From positions 62,001-126,000 of the forward strand of contig NZ_JANSUY010000010.1 of NCBI RefSeq assembly GCF_024741135.1: 64,000 nucleotides of DNA. The letters are read 5' to 3'. Each line of letters begins with the position of its first letter. Position 1 is the stretch's first letter. Below the pieces are notes generated by a model that was not told the DNA's origin, ran no database searches, and saw only the letters and a program-made list of their open reading frames with translations. Shown here one piece after another: positions 45,274-54,095 of the stretch. Both the position numbers and the translations under genes were made by a program. The stretch comes from Aquiflexum gelatinilyticum (GTDB lineage: Bacteria; Bacteroidota; Bacteroidia; Cytophagales; Cyclobacteriaceae).

Positions 45274-46287
45274 TCAGTTTGAAGATTCCCTGAAATCTAT
45301 TTGTGAAGGCATTTGGATAACCTTGTTTTCAAAGGCAGGTTGATTGGGTTTGGTAAGTTTTTTCATGAGTAGCTTGGCCATTTCGGATCCAATCTCAAAG
45401 GCAGGCTGGGAAATGGTGGTCAAAGACGGTTTTAATAAACCTGCAATTTTCATATTGGAAAAACTTACCATTTTAAAATCCTTTGGCATTTCAAGTCTTG
45501 TTTCGCGAGCTGCATGGTAAGTGGCTATTGCCAACTTTTCAACAGAGGCCAATATCCCGTCCGGCCTGTCCAATCCATATAGAATCCGTGCTATCAATTT
45601 GATGTTTTCCTCTTCGGATTGACTGCACTGGACAATCCAATTTTCTTCATAGGGCAAGCCATATTTCTTGAGTGCATCCTGATATCCACGAAACCTTTCT
45701 CTCCCTATTGATATTTCTTTTGACAACATCAAAAAGAAAATCTTTTTGCAACCCTTTTCAATGAGGTGGACAGTAGCTTTAAACCCATTCTCATAATCGT
45801 TGCTGATAAATTTTGTAGTCGGGATTTCCTGGCAGATCCGGTCAAAAAATATCAGCGGTACCCCTTTTGAATAAACTGTCTCCAAATGATCTATTTTCTT
45901 TGTCTGACTGGAAACTGACATCACGATCGCATCGACACGTCCATTTAATAGGTAAGAGACTATTTTTCTTTCCGTTTCCACATTTTCATGGGTACTGTAG
46001 ACCAAAAGATGGTAGCCATATTCCTGGGTGATTTCTTCAATACCATCTATCACCTGACTAAAAAAATTATTGATCCTTTCCGGGATAATGACGGCAATGG
46101 TTTTGCTTTTTTGTTCCCTTAGGCTTCTCGCAAATGGATTGGGCTGATAATTGAGCTCTTTCGCCATCGCAATAACCCTGTCTTTGGTCGGTTGGCTGAT
46201 CTCATAGCTGTCATTTAGTGCTCTGGAGACCGTTGACGGGGAGAGTTTCAGTTTTTCAGCGAGATATTTGATGTTGACTTCTGCCAT
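45274..46287 (-). CDS. LacI-family transcriptional regulator of the sugar-acid block
   Basis: The 337-residue protein has an N-terminal LacI helix-turn-helix (INIKYLAEKLKLSPSTVSRAL-type start near 5-24) and a hinge with ARSLREQKS, followed by a periplasmic-binding-like effector domain (60-330). It most likely represses or activates nearby sugar genes until a sugar or sugar acid binds. Its neighbours are uxaC (divergent) and the DUF1080/oxidoreductase genes (convergent). The candidate operators at 42364-42378 and 46394-46408 are the expected targets. It has its own promoter region shared with uxaC. Confidence 0.93.
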   Translation of the reverse strand: MAEVNIKYLAEKLKLSPSTVSRALNDSYEISQPTKDRVIAMAKELNYQPNPFARSLREQKSKTIAVIIPERINNFFSQVIDGIEEITQEYGYHLLVYSTHENVETERKIVSYLLNGRVDAIVMSVSSQTKKIDHLETVYSKGVPLIFFDRICQEIPTTKFISNDYENGFKATVHLIEKGCKKIFFLMLSKEISIGRERFRGYQDALKKYGLPYEENWIVQCSQSEEENIKLIARILYGLDRPDGILASVEKLAIATYHAARETRLEMPKDFKMVSFSNMKIAGLLKPSLTTISQPAFEIGSEMAKLLMKKLTKPNQPAFENKVIQMPSQIDFRESSN

Positions 46288-46393
46288 TTTTTCTTTGAGA
46301 ACAGTAATTCAATTTAAAATTAACCATCCTTTTGTCGATTTACCAAATAAACCACAATTCCATGGTGTTGCTGTTAAAATTGATCCTTTGACC

Positions 46394-46408
46394 CGAAATC
46401 GTTTGCAT
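46394..46408. promoter_or_regulatory. Candidate LacI-family operator upstream of uxaC
   Basis: CGAAATCGTTTGCAT, or on the other strand ATGCAAACGATTTCG, is an imperfect LacI-type inverted repeat around a central CG. It matches 42364-42378 and lies 76 bp before the uxaC ATG. Confidence 0.6.
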
Positions 46409-46461
46409 CAAAATTTGAAGAATGGTTATCCGGAATTCTCTTTAATATTTTAAATTGACCT

Positions 46462-46469
46462 TATCTTTG
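46462..46469 (+). promoter_or_regulatory. Bacteroidota -7 promoter box of uxaC
   Basis: TATCTTTG fits TAnnTTTG and lies 15 bp before the ATG at 46485. The upstream TTG at 46476 gives nearly the same transcript and is not needed as start. Confidence 0.5.
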
Positions 46470-46484
46470 TAATCATTGAAACCT

Positions 46485-47915
46485 ATGCCTGCGTCAATTT
46501 CAAAAATAAGCCCATCATTTATAACAGAAGATTTTTTGCTGGAAAATAAGTATGCAAAGATTCTATACCATGAATATGCAGCCAATCAACCAATCATTGA
46601 TTACCACAACCATTTGGCCCCGGATCAAATAGCAGAGAATAAAATTTTCGAAAGCATCACCTCCGTTTGGCTGGCGGGAGATCATTATAAATGGAGGGCA
46701 ATGCGGGCTTTGGGTATTTCCGAAAAATACATCACAGGACAGGCAAGTGATTGGGAAAAATTTGAAAAATGGGCCTATGCAGTTCCCTATACCATGCGAA
46801 ACCCGCTATACCATTGGACCCATTTGGAACTGATGCGGTATTTTGGAATACATGATACACTGAATCATAACAATGCAAGGGAAATATATGACCTGTGCAA
46901 CAGTCAACTTCAATCTTCCGAATTCAGTACCCAAGGATTGCTGTCAAAAATGAATGTGAAGGTGGTCTGCACTACGGACGATCCTACCGACAACCTGATC
47001 CATCATCAGAATTTTGTCAAACAAGGTACAGGTTTAAAAATGAAACCGGCTTTCCGGCCTGATAAAGCTTTTGCGGTTGAAAATCCCTTGACTTATCACA
47101 GCTATATCGAAAAGCTATCTGCAGCCTCTTCTATTTCCATCAATTCCTATGATGATCTTTTGGCAGCACTTCAAAACAGGATAGAGTTTTTTCATGAGGT
47201 AGGCGGACGATTATCTGATCACGGATTAGAAAGCCTGTACTTTGAACCGGATTCAAAGCTTGATTTGGACACCATATTCAAGAAAGCAATTTCGGCACAG
47301 GTTCTCAGCAAAGAAGAAATCTCCTTCTTCAAATACCGGACATTGATAGAATTGGGAAAAATGTACCATGCCAAAGGTTGGGTACAACAGTTCCATTTGG
47401 GTGCTTTGAGAAACAACAACACCAGAAGTCTTACCAAATTGGGACCTGACACCGGATTTGATTCCATTGGGGATTTCAGTCAGGCTTCTGCCCTATCGGG
47501 ATTTCTGAATGAGTTGGATAAATCAGACCAATTGGCAAAGACCGTCATCTATAATCTCAATCCCTCAGACAATGAAGTAATCGCAACCATGGCAGGCAAT
47601 TTCAACGATGGAAGTGTCAAAGGAAAAATTCAGTTTGGGTCGGCTTGGTGGTTTTTGGATCAAAAAGACGGCATGGAAAAGCAGATCAATTCTCTGTCCA
47701 ATATTGGCTTGATATCCTGTTTTGTCGGGATGCTTACAGATTCCAGAAGTTTTCTTTCCTTTCCGCGGCACGAATATTTCCGAAGGATTTTATGCAATTT
47801 ATTCGGAAGGGATATCGAAAATGGAGAATTACCGAATGATGAGCAGTGGATTGGAAAGATCATCAGCGACATCTGTTATAACAATGCCAACGAATTCTTC
47901 GATTTTGGCAATTAA
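46485..47915 (+). CDS. uxaC: Glucuronate isomerase
   Basis: From the ATG at 46485 the enzyme has 476 residues, the usual size of UxaC. It isomerises D-glucuronate to D-fructuronate (and galacturonate to tagaturonate) in the cytoplasm. Diagnostic segments are IDYHNHLAPDQIAENK (metal-binding HxH), the VCTTDDPTDNL segment near 168-178 and the C-terminal DSRSFLSFPRHEYFRR. It is an amidohydrolase-superfamily TIM barrel. It starts the three-gene glucuronate pathway here and is divergent from the LacI regulator. A TTG at 46476 is in frame but unnecessary. Confidence 0.95.
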   Translation: MPASISKISPSFITEDFLLENKYAKILYHEYAANQPIIDYHNHLAPDQIAENKIFESITSVWLAGDHYKWRAMRALGISEKYITGQASDWEKFEKWAYAVPYTMRNPLYHWTHLELMRYFGIHDTLNHNNAREIYDLCNSQLQSSEFSTQGLLSKMNVKVVCTTDDPTDNLIHHQNFVKQGTGLKMKPAFRPDKAFAVENPLTYHSYIEKLSAASSISINSYDDLLAALQNRIEFFHEVGGRLSDHGLESLYFEPDSKLDLDTIFKKAISAQVLSKEEISFFKYRTLIELGKMYHAKGWVQQFHLGALRNNNTRSLTKLGPDTGFDSIGDFSQASALSGFLNELDKSDQLAKTVIYNLNPSDNEVIATMAGNFNDGSVKGKIQFGSAWWFLDQKDGMEKQINSLSNIGLISCFVGMLTDSRSFLSFPRHEYFRRILCNLFGRDIENGELPNDEQWIGKIISDICYNNANEFFDFGN

Positions 47916-47926
47916 CCCAAAAAAGC

Positions 47927-48733
47927 ATGTTTGATATCACAGATAAAAAAATAATCATTACAGGTGCCACCGGAGTTTTAGGCGAAGCGATGGCTTTTCA
48001 CCTTGCCAAAGAAGGAGCCAACGTGCTGATAATTGGCAGGACAGCATCAAAAGTTGAAAAATTGGTCAGCGAAATCAGGTCTAGAAACGGGAAAGCAGAC
48101 GGGTTTTTAGCGGATGTGACCAAAGAACCTCAAGTTGAAGCTGCAGCAAGACAGATTCAGTCGAGGTATGGAACCGTTGATATTCTTATCAACCTTGCCG
48201 GAGGAAACTTGCCCGGTGCTGTGGTCAGGCCGGATCAGACGATAGGTGAATTGTCCGTTGAGGCTGTAAAAAATGTGATGGATTTGAATTATCAAGGGAC
48301 TTTTATCCCCATCAAGCACTTCATTCCGTTGATGCTACCAAATGGCAAAGGAAATATCATCAACATCTCCTCCATGGCGGCAAGCAGACCGATGACCCGC
48401 GTATTGGGCTATGCTTCTGCCAAAGCTGCTATCGATAACCTGACCAAATGGATGGCCGTAGAGCTCAATACCAAATATGGACCTGACTTCCGGGTCAATG
48501 CCATCGCTCCCGGATTTTTTCTGACTGAGCAAAACAGGTCATTGCTTACCGAAACAGACGGTAGCCTTACCCAAAGAGGAAATCAGATAATCAACCACAC
48601 TCCAATGGCCCGATTCGGAAAACCCGAGGACCTATTGGGAACACTTCAGTGGCTTTGTTCTGATGCTTCAAAGTTCGTGACCGGAACCATAGTCGCAGTC
48701 GACGGTGGTTTCAGTGCTTATTCGGGGGTGTAA
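47927..48733 (+). CDS. SDR-type fructuronate reductase (D-mannonate oxidoreductase)
   Basis: This 268-residue SDR has TGATGVLGEAMA (cofactor), NLAGG near 87-91, a Ser in NISSMAA and YASAK as the YxxxK box. It is 11 bp after uxaC and followed by uxuA, so it very probably reduces D-fructuronate to D-mannonate with NAD(P)H; Bacteroidota use an SDR for this step instead of the mannitol-dehydrogenase-type UxuB. The sequence alone shows only an SDR; the substrate comes from the operon context. Confidence 0.88.
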   Translation: MFDITDKKIIITGATGVLGEAMAFHLAKEGANVLIIGRTASKVEKLVSEIRSRNGKADGFLADVTKEPQVEAAARQIQSRYGTVDILINLAGGNLPGAVVRPDQTIGELSVEAVKNVMDLNYQGTFIPIKHFIPLMLPNGKGNIINISSMAASRPMTRVLGYASAKAAIDNLTKWMAVELNTKYGPDFRVNAIAPGFFLTEQNRSLLTETDGSLTQRGNQIINHTPMARFGKPEDLLGTLQWLCSDASKFVTGTIVAVDGGFSAYSGV

Positions 48734-48946
48734 AATGACGCAAGACATAAGACAAAAGACTCAAGAGATTTGAGATAAAGATTAATCTTGATTGATCAAA
48801 GTATTAAGTACCAAGTACCAAGCCTCCTGGCAACGCGAAGCAGACAACAATTACAACAACTACAACATTTCCAACCATTATAACCACTAAAACAACTACA
48901 ACATTTCCAACCACTACAACAATTACAACCCTTATAACAAAATACT
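48734..48946. other. Leader region of uxuA with low-complexity repeat
   Basis: A G-free CA-rich tract (48844-48948) with a 36-bp period lies in front of uxuA. The left part is AT-rich with AAGTACC repeats. No terminator is evident after the SDR gene, so uxuA may be cotranscribed. Confidence 0.6.
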
Positions 48947-48948
48947 AT
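48844..48948 (+). repeat. G-free CA-rich tract with 36-bp period
   Basis: 105 consecutive bases without G on the plus strand, ending at the start codon of uxuA. AACAACTACAACATTTCC occurs at 48855 and 48891, 36 bp apart, with partial further units of ACAACAATTACAAC. Confidence 0.85.
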
Positions 48949-50128
48949 GGCTTATAAAATGGAGCAAACCATGCGTTGGTATGGTCCCAAAGATCCGGTA
49001 AGCTTGGCAGATATCCGTCAGGCAGGTGCAACAGGAATAGTTTCTGCCCTTCACCATATCCCAAACGGAGAAATTTGGACCAAAGAGGAAATCAGGACAC
49101 GAAAAAATACCATCGAATCAGCAGGCTTGAAATGGTCTGTGGTGGAATCTGTTCCCGTCCATGAAAACATCAAAACGCGCTCAGGGGATTTCCTGCGAAA
49201 TATTGAAAATTACAAAGCCACCTTAGAAAACCTAGCTTCAGAAGGCATCCATATCGTCTGCTACAATTTTATGCCGATTTTGGATTGGACCAGGACTGAA
49301 TTGGCTTGGACACTGCCCAATGGTGCAAAGGCGCTTCGGTTTGAGAAAAAGGAAGTCGTGGCCTTCGATTTGTTTATGTTGAAAAGAAAAGGTGCCGAAA
49401 AGGAATATACTCCACAGGAAATCCAAAGAGCCAAAGAGTTTTTTGAAAACGCTTCTGAAGAAACTCTTAAAAGGGTGAATGACAATATCCTCAAAGGTCT
49501 TCCAGGATCGGAAGAAGGTTATACCATGGAGCAGTTTCAGGCCGCTTTGGACTCTTACCAAGGAATCGGACATGCAGAGTTGGAGAGAAACCTGCAACTT
49601 TTTTTGGATGCCATACTTCCGATTGCTGAGAAAAACGGGGTCAAAATGGCCATACATCCCGATGACCCTCCTTTTGATGTTTTTGGATTACCAAGAGTGA
49701 TGAGTACCGCAAAGGATATGAAAAGGCTCATTACGGATAATAACAGCCCAAATAATGGATTTACTTTCTGCACAGGATCTTACGGTGTCAGAGCGGACAA
49801 CGACCTTCCCACAATGGTTGAAGAGTTTGGTGACCATATCCATTTTTTCCACCTCAGAAGCACAAGAAGGGACGTCGATGGCAACTTCTATGAAGATGAC
49901 CACTTGACCGGTGATGTACCCATGGAAGCAGTGATCCATCAAATTCTGAAAGTCCAGCAAAAACGTCACATATCCATTCCGATGCGTCCTGACCATGGTC
50001 ATCAGATGTTGGACGATATCAAAAAACCGATTGTCAACCCAGGTTATACGGCAATCGGAAGGTTGAAAGGTTTGGCTGAAATCCGGGGAGTGGAAGCAGG
50101 TCTGATCTATTCTGGGATTCTCAAGTGA
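48947..50128 (+). CDS. uxuA: Mannonate dehydratase
   Basis: The 393-residue enzyme dehydrates D-mannonate to 2-keto-3-deoxygluconate in the cytoplasm. It has the UxuA opening [21 protein letters not shown]-type region, residues around [10 protein letters not shown], metal-ligand stretches [18 protein letters not shown] and [11 protein letters not shown] and the C-terminal MRPDHGHQM. It is the third step after uxaC and the mannonate oxidoreductase-type SDR. The gene for the following kinase/aldolase (kdgK/kdgA) is not in the window. The G-free leader is discussed separately. Confidence 0.95.
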   Translation: MAYKMEQTMRWYGPKDPVSLADIRQAGATGIVSALHHIPNGEIWTKEEIRTRKNTIESAGLKWSVVESVPVHENIKTRSGDFLRNIENYKATLENLASEGIHIVCYNFMPILDWTRTELAWTLPNGAKALRFEKKEVVAFDLFMLKRKGAEKEYTPQEIQRAKEFFENASEETLKRVNDNILKGLPGSEEGYTMEQFQAALDSYQGIGHAELERNLQLFLDAILPIAEKNGVKMAIHPDDPPFDVFGLPRVMSTAKDMKRLITDNNSPNNGFTFCTGSYGVRADNDLPTMVEEFGDHIHFFHLRSTRRDVDGNFYEDDHLTGDVPMEAVIHQILKVQQKRHISIPMRPDHGHQMLDDIKKPIVNPGYTAIGRLKGLAEIRGVEAGLIYSGILK

Positions 50129-50152
50129 TTTTGAGCGTAAAATTACCAGAAA

Positions 50153-50854
50153 TCAACGCCCGATCAGTTCATCGATGATTTCATTTCTTCTGTTTCTGGA
50201 CATGGGAACTTTTGTTTTTCCCATGTCTATTTCATTTCCTTCTATTCCCTTGACGTGCTGTTTTGAAATAATGTAGGTCTTGTGAATCCTCAGAAATCTG
50301 TCAGTAGGAAGGTTTTCTTCCATGCTTTTCATAGTCATAAGGGTAATCAGCCGACCTTCGCCGGTGTGGATTGCTACATAATTCTCCATTCCTTCGATGT
50401 AAATGATATCCTGAAGCAGGACCCTTTTCAGGATATTATCGACTTTGACAAAAATCGCCTCTTTTTGAATCGGGTTTTCTTTAGGATTTTGTCTCAGCTG
50501 GAATAAATCCTTGGCTTTGTTTACAGCTTTCAAAAACCTGTCAAAGGGATAAGGTTTGACCAAATAATCCACCACATCCAATTCAAATCCCTGTAGGGCA
50601 TAATTGGGATAAGCAGTGGTCAGGATCACCATCGGTGGCGTTTGGAGAGATTTGAGAAAGTCAATTCCTGTGATTTTGGGCATTTGGATATCCAAAAACA
50701 TCAGATCCGGCTTTTCAATTTTGAGCACCTCATTGGCTTCAAGGGCATTTTCGCAGGTAGCACAAAGCTCCAAAGAATCAATTTCCCTGACATAGCTTTT
50801 CAGTCCTTCCCTAGCCAACGGTTCGTCCTCTACAATGATTGTCCGGATTTTCAT
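50153..50854 (-). CDS. LytTR-type response regulator
   Basis: This 233-residue protein has an N-terminal receiver (1-120) with EDEP at 9-12, phospho-Asp at 55 (LMFLDIQMP) and Lys in the VKPYPF segment, followed by a LytTR DNA-binding domain (about 135-233, with RIHKTYIISKQHVKGIEGN). It is encoded 1 bp after the sensor kinase gene, so the two form a LytS/LytTR pair that acts on a nearby or distant promoter. Its target is unknown. Confidence 0.93.
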   Translation of the reverse strand: MKIRTIIVEDEPLAREGLKSYVREIDSLELCATCENALEANEVLKIEKPDLMFLDIQMPKITGIDFLKSLQTPPMVILTTAYPNYALQGFELDVVDYLVKPYPFDRFLKAVNKAKDLFQLRQNPKENPIQKEAIFVKVDNILKRVLLQDIIYIEGMENYVAIHTGEGRLITLMTMKSMEENLPTDRFLRIHKTYIISKQHVKGIEGNEIDMGKTKVPMSRNRRNEIIDELIGR

Positions 50855-50855
50855 A

Positions 50856-51911
50856 TTACTTAATTCTGATTTTCAACTTGACTTCGTAACTGTCATTTTC
50901 CGCTTTGGTTTCAATCCAATGGGATTTTGGATAGAGCAGTTCAAGTCTCCTTTTGATATTTACAAGTCCTATTCCCCCTGTATTTCTTGCCTGATTTTTT
51001 TCTTTGGGTTCGGTAGTGTTGTAAAAATAGGCCAAAAGGAAACCATCCTCCAACCAAATTTTAACCTTGACTATATTGGGTCGATCGGTATGGGTAGAGA
51101 GATGTTTGAAGCAATTTTCAAGAAACGGAATCAGAATCAACGGGGCAATTGAAAAGTCTTCAAGATTATCGCCTTCTTCAAACGACAGTTCGAGGCGCTC
51201 CCCTTTGCGGATTTTTTCCAGTTCAATATAATTTTTGAGATACTCGATTTCCTGCTGTATTTCTATCTTTTCGGCCGAAAAATCATAAAGTTGGGAACGA
51301 AGCAAATTGGAAAGTTTGATCAAAGTATCCGATGCCAATTCGGGATTGATCCGGATCAAAACATACACACTGTTGATGGCATTGAAAAGGAAATGTGGAT
51401 TGACTTGGGATTTCAGAAACTGCAATTCGCTTTCAAGTCTTTCTTTCTCTAGCAATTCATTTTTCCGATGCATTTTCCGGGTTTCAAAATATCCCTTTAT
51501 CGCCAACATGATTCCTGCTGCAAAGAAATTGGAGAAGAAAAAAACAGAGATGATTTGGAAAAAAGAAGCTTCAAAAAGGCCATTGGGAGATTTACCCATG
51601 ATCAATGCTATTGCAGCATACATCAACAACGACAGAAATACACAAAGACCCAAAAATGAAATCAGAAATAGAAATGAACGGTCTTTCTTCAGTAATTTGG
51701 GATTGAGGAAGTATTGGGAGGTATAATAAAGAGTCGCATGCGAAAACAGATACACCGAGGTTACTTTCATAAGCAGGCTGAAGTCCTTATACATACTCTT
51801 GTATGAAAATAGCCAAAACACATAATACAACATCCAAAACAGGATATGATGGACTTTATACCGGCCTATTTTTGATAGAACACCATAGGTCCAATTTCCG
51901 AGATTTACCAT
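50856..51911 (-). CDS. LytS-like membrane sensor histidine kinase
   Basis: The 351-residue protein has four hydrophobic segments in residues 20-140 and then the His_kinase domain of LytS/YehU proteins with the phosphorylated His at 173 (SQVNPHFLFNAINS), and a degenerate HATPase with FLENCFKHL and GGIGLVNIKRRL near the C-terminus. It senses an unknown signal at the inner membrane and phosphorylates the response regulator encoded 1 bp downstream. The extracellular loops are short, so the sensor may be intramembrane. Confidence 0.92.
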   Translation of the reverse strand: MVNLGNWTYGVLSKIGRYKVHHILFWMLYYVFWLFSYKSMYKDFSLLMKVTSVYLFSHATLYYTSQYFLNPKLLKKDRSFLFLISFLGLCVFLSLLMYAAIALIMGKSPNGLFEASFFQIISVFFFSNFFAAGIMLAIKGYFETRKMHRKNELLEKERLESELQFLKSQVNPHFLFNAINSVYVLIRINPELASDTLIKLSNLLRSQLYDFSAEKIEIQQEIEYLKNYIELEKIRKGERLELSFEEGDNLEDFSIAPLILIPFLENCFKHLSTHTDRPNIVKVKIWLEDGFLLAYFYNTTEPKEKNQARNTGGIGLVNIKRRLELLYPKSHWIETKAENDSYEVKLKIRIK

Positions 51912-52270
51912 TTTAAAATTTGATTAGAAACACTCTTTGCTTTACAGAAGCCCTTTTCATCCGATCTGTATCCTGATAGCTTCAGACCAATCAAATCAAA
52001 ACTCTGCTTATGTTTCGAGGCTAAATTAACCATACTCCTATTTTTAAAATATTGGTATTGACCAAAAATAAGAATTACTTGACCAAAGGGATAATATGAA
52101 GGACAAACCAAGATAAATCACCATACCAGGATTATTTACAAGGTAAAAACGGTCTTTTTCAAAAATTTACCCAATTAAAACAGATGGTCAGGAAGTAATC
52201 TCTCTTCGTCAAATGATTTTTCTCAGTTGGTTTTCAACCTCCAATTTTGGACAAACAAAAACAAAAAACT

Positions 52271-53146
52271 ATGAAAACCAACAAAATCAAATGGATGTTA
52301 GTGGCCTTAATTTTGGTCATCTTCCAAATGTCAACTGTTTCTGCCAACCAAGAATTGATTTCAACCACAGTTGTCGGAAAAGGAAAGCCTATAATTTTGA
52401 TCCACGGTATGGCCTGTGCACCTGAAGTTTGGGATGAGTTTGTCGAAAAATACAAAACCAAAAATGAACTCCACTTGGTCAGGATCAAAGGATTTGGAAA
52501 TGGAGAAAAAGGCGAAGCGAATCATTATCTGGAAGAAGTAAAAAATGAATTGATTGCATATGTAAAGGAAAACAAACTGAATAAACCAACCCTCATTGGA
52601 CACAGCATGGGTGGCTTTTTGGGACTTTGGGCTGCAGCTGAGGCACCGGATGTTTTTGGCAAAATCGTGTCAGTGGACGGTGTACCTTATTTTCCGGTTT
52701 TGGTAATGCCCGGAATCACCGCAGAGACAGCCAAAGCAGTATCTTCCCAAATGACCACGGCCATGTCAAAAATGTCTCCCGAGGCGGCAAAGGCAAATCA
52801 GGAAATGATGATCGCATCCATGATTGCCACTGAAGAAAAGCGTCCAAAAGTGGTGGAAATGGGAATAAAAAGCAATCCTGCCGTCATTGGGCAAGCTTAT
52901 GGTGAAATGTACACCACGGACATCAGGCCATTAATGGATAAAATCAAAGTACCTGTCTTGGTTTTTGGTTCTTGGGCTGCTTATGAAACTTATGGTTCCA
53001 CAAAAGAATCTGTTGAAAAAAATATGGATGACCAATTGAAAACCATTCCTGAATACAAGCTATTGATAGCCGAAAGCGCTTACCACTTTGTATTTTATGA
53101 CGAACCGGAGTGGTTTTATTCTGAATTGGATACCTTTTTGAATTGA
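52271..53146 (+). CDS. Secreted alpha/beta hydrolase
   Basis: From the ATG at 52271 the protein has 291 residues and a signal peptide (1-25, ending TVSANQ). The alpha/beta hydrolase fold is supported by the oxyanion-type HGMACAPEVWDEF near 45-57, the nucleophile elbow GHSMGG with Ser at 112 and a C-terminal His in SAYHFVFYDEPEW. It is an esterase or related hydrolase in the periplasm; the substrate is unknown. It lies near a LytTR pair on the other strand. An ATG at 52247 would only add eight residues to the signal. Confidence 0.87.
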   Translation: MKTNKIKWMLVALILVIFQMSTVSANQELISTTVVGKGKPIILIHGMACAPEVWDEFVEKYKTKNELHLVRIKGFGNGEKGEANHYLEEVKNELIAYVKENKLNKPTLIGHSMGGFLGLWAAAEAPDVFGKIVSVDGVPYFPVLVMPGITAETAKAVSSQMTTAMSKMSPEAAKANQEMMIASMIATEEKRPKVVEMGIKSNPAVIGQAYGEMYTTDIRPLMDKIKVPVLVFGSWAAYETYGSTKESVEKNMDDQLKTIPEYKLLIAESAYHFVFYDEPEWFYSELDTFLN

Positions 53147-53215
53147 GTTCAATACCATAATTTGTAAACAAGCATTTGAAGCCCACTCAAAAAAGTTAAC
53201 CAAAATTTAAAAGCA

Positions 53216-53773
53216 ATGGAACAAAAGAGTTTATCAGAGTTAAAATTTGAAATTCAGTTACAGACAAAAAAGGGAATTGATTTCATTATATCAGCGGGTA
53301 CATTATGGCTTGCAATTTCTTTGGTTTGGACTTTGGATTATTCCTCATACAACAAAAGTATATTGACTTTCATGGTAGGTGCTTTTTTGCTTCCACTTGC
53401 TTTAGGATTTTCCAAAATCATGGGAACAAATTGGAAGGTAACCAATAACCAACTTCAATCACTTGGACTTTGGTTAAACTTTGCCCAATTAATTTATTTT
53501 CCATTTTTGATTTTCATTTTGATTAAATATCCTGACTACTTCATCATGACCTATGCAATCATAACAGGTGCTCATTTATTTCCATACGCATGGTTTTATG
53601 ATGAAATGGGATATGCAGTTTGTGCTATCACAATTTCCTTTGGGGTATTGTTGATGACATTCAATATGGATCAAGAACAGGTATGGACAATACCTCTTTT
53701 TACTTCAGCGATGTTTTTTTTACTGGGAGGTTGGATTGGAATGAGGATTATGAAAATTAAACTTAACACTTAG
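53216..53773 (+). CDS. DUF7010-like integral membrane protein
   Basis: The 185-residue protein has five or six hydrophobic segments (about 22-40, 48-66, 88-104, 108-124, 130-150 and 158-175). The pattern of a short acidic N-terminus, GTLWLAISL and a Trp/Tyr-rich HLFPYAWFYDE segment resembles the family I know as DUF7010; function is unknown. It follows the alpha/beta hydrolase by 69 bp in the same direction and may be cotranscribed. Confidence 0.6.
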   Translation: MEQKSLSELKFEIQLQTKKGIDFIISAGTLWLAISLVWTLDYSSYNKSILTFMVGAFLLPLALGFSKIMGTNWKVTNNQLQSLGLWLNFAQLIYFPFLIFILIKYPDYFIMTYAIITGAHLFPYAWFYDEMGYAVCAITISFGVLLMTFNMDQEQVWTIPLFTSAMFFLLGGWIGMRIMKIKLNT

Positions 53774-54070
53774 GAAAGTCTTTTTGAAAGTGCACCCCAT
53801 AGGTCCTTAAAAAAGGGTCCCTTTCCAATCGGTCATTTTGAGGATTAAAGCCATATATATTGAAAAAGGAAACCAAATTAAATCCGAGGAACAACATCCC
53901 TCTTATTTGATCACTCAAAGATTTATATTACCTATTAATATTTTTAATTTAACAAACGCGGTTTTAGTTCGTTGATAATCTTGACAATGGCCCGGAATAC
54001 CTTTCTGCTCATACGGAGAGTAAGGCTTTTCTTGAAGTTTAGTTGATACCTACTGTCATTGCTTATAAAA
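53774..54070. other. Gene-free interval with a possible coding remnant
   Basis: Almost 300 bp after the membrane protein. On the minus strand, 53944-54060 reads LTLRMSRKVFRAIVKIINE and a few more residues before a stop, which looks coding but has no start codon of its own and no family match that I know. The rest is AT-rich. Confidence 0.3.
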
Positions 54071-54095
54071 ATAAAGGGGCTCTGTGCCCCTTTAT
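54071..54095 (-). terminator. Terminator of the branching enzyme gene
   Basis: Perfect 10-bp arms ATAAAGGGGC / GCCCCTTTAT around a TCTGT loop overlap the stop codon of the minus-strand gene. The minus-strand transcript ends in a U-rich stretch. Confidence 0.8.

Noticed and set aside
48734-48946. Regulatory RNA or riboswitch before uxuA
   Set aside because: The G-free tract cannot fold into a stable structure and no riboswitch core was seen.
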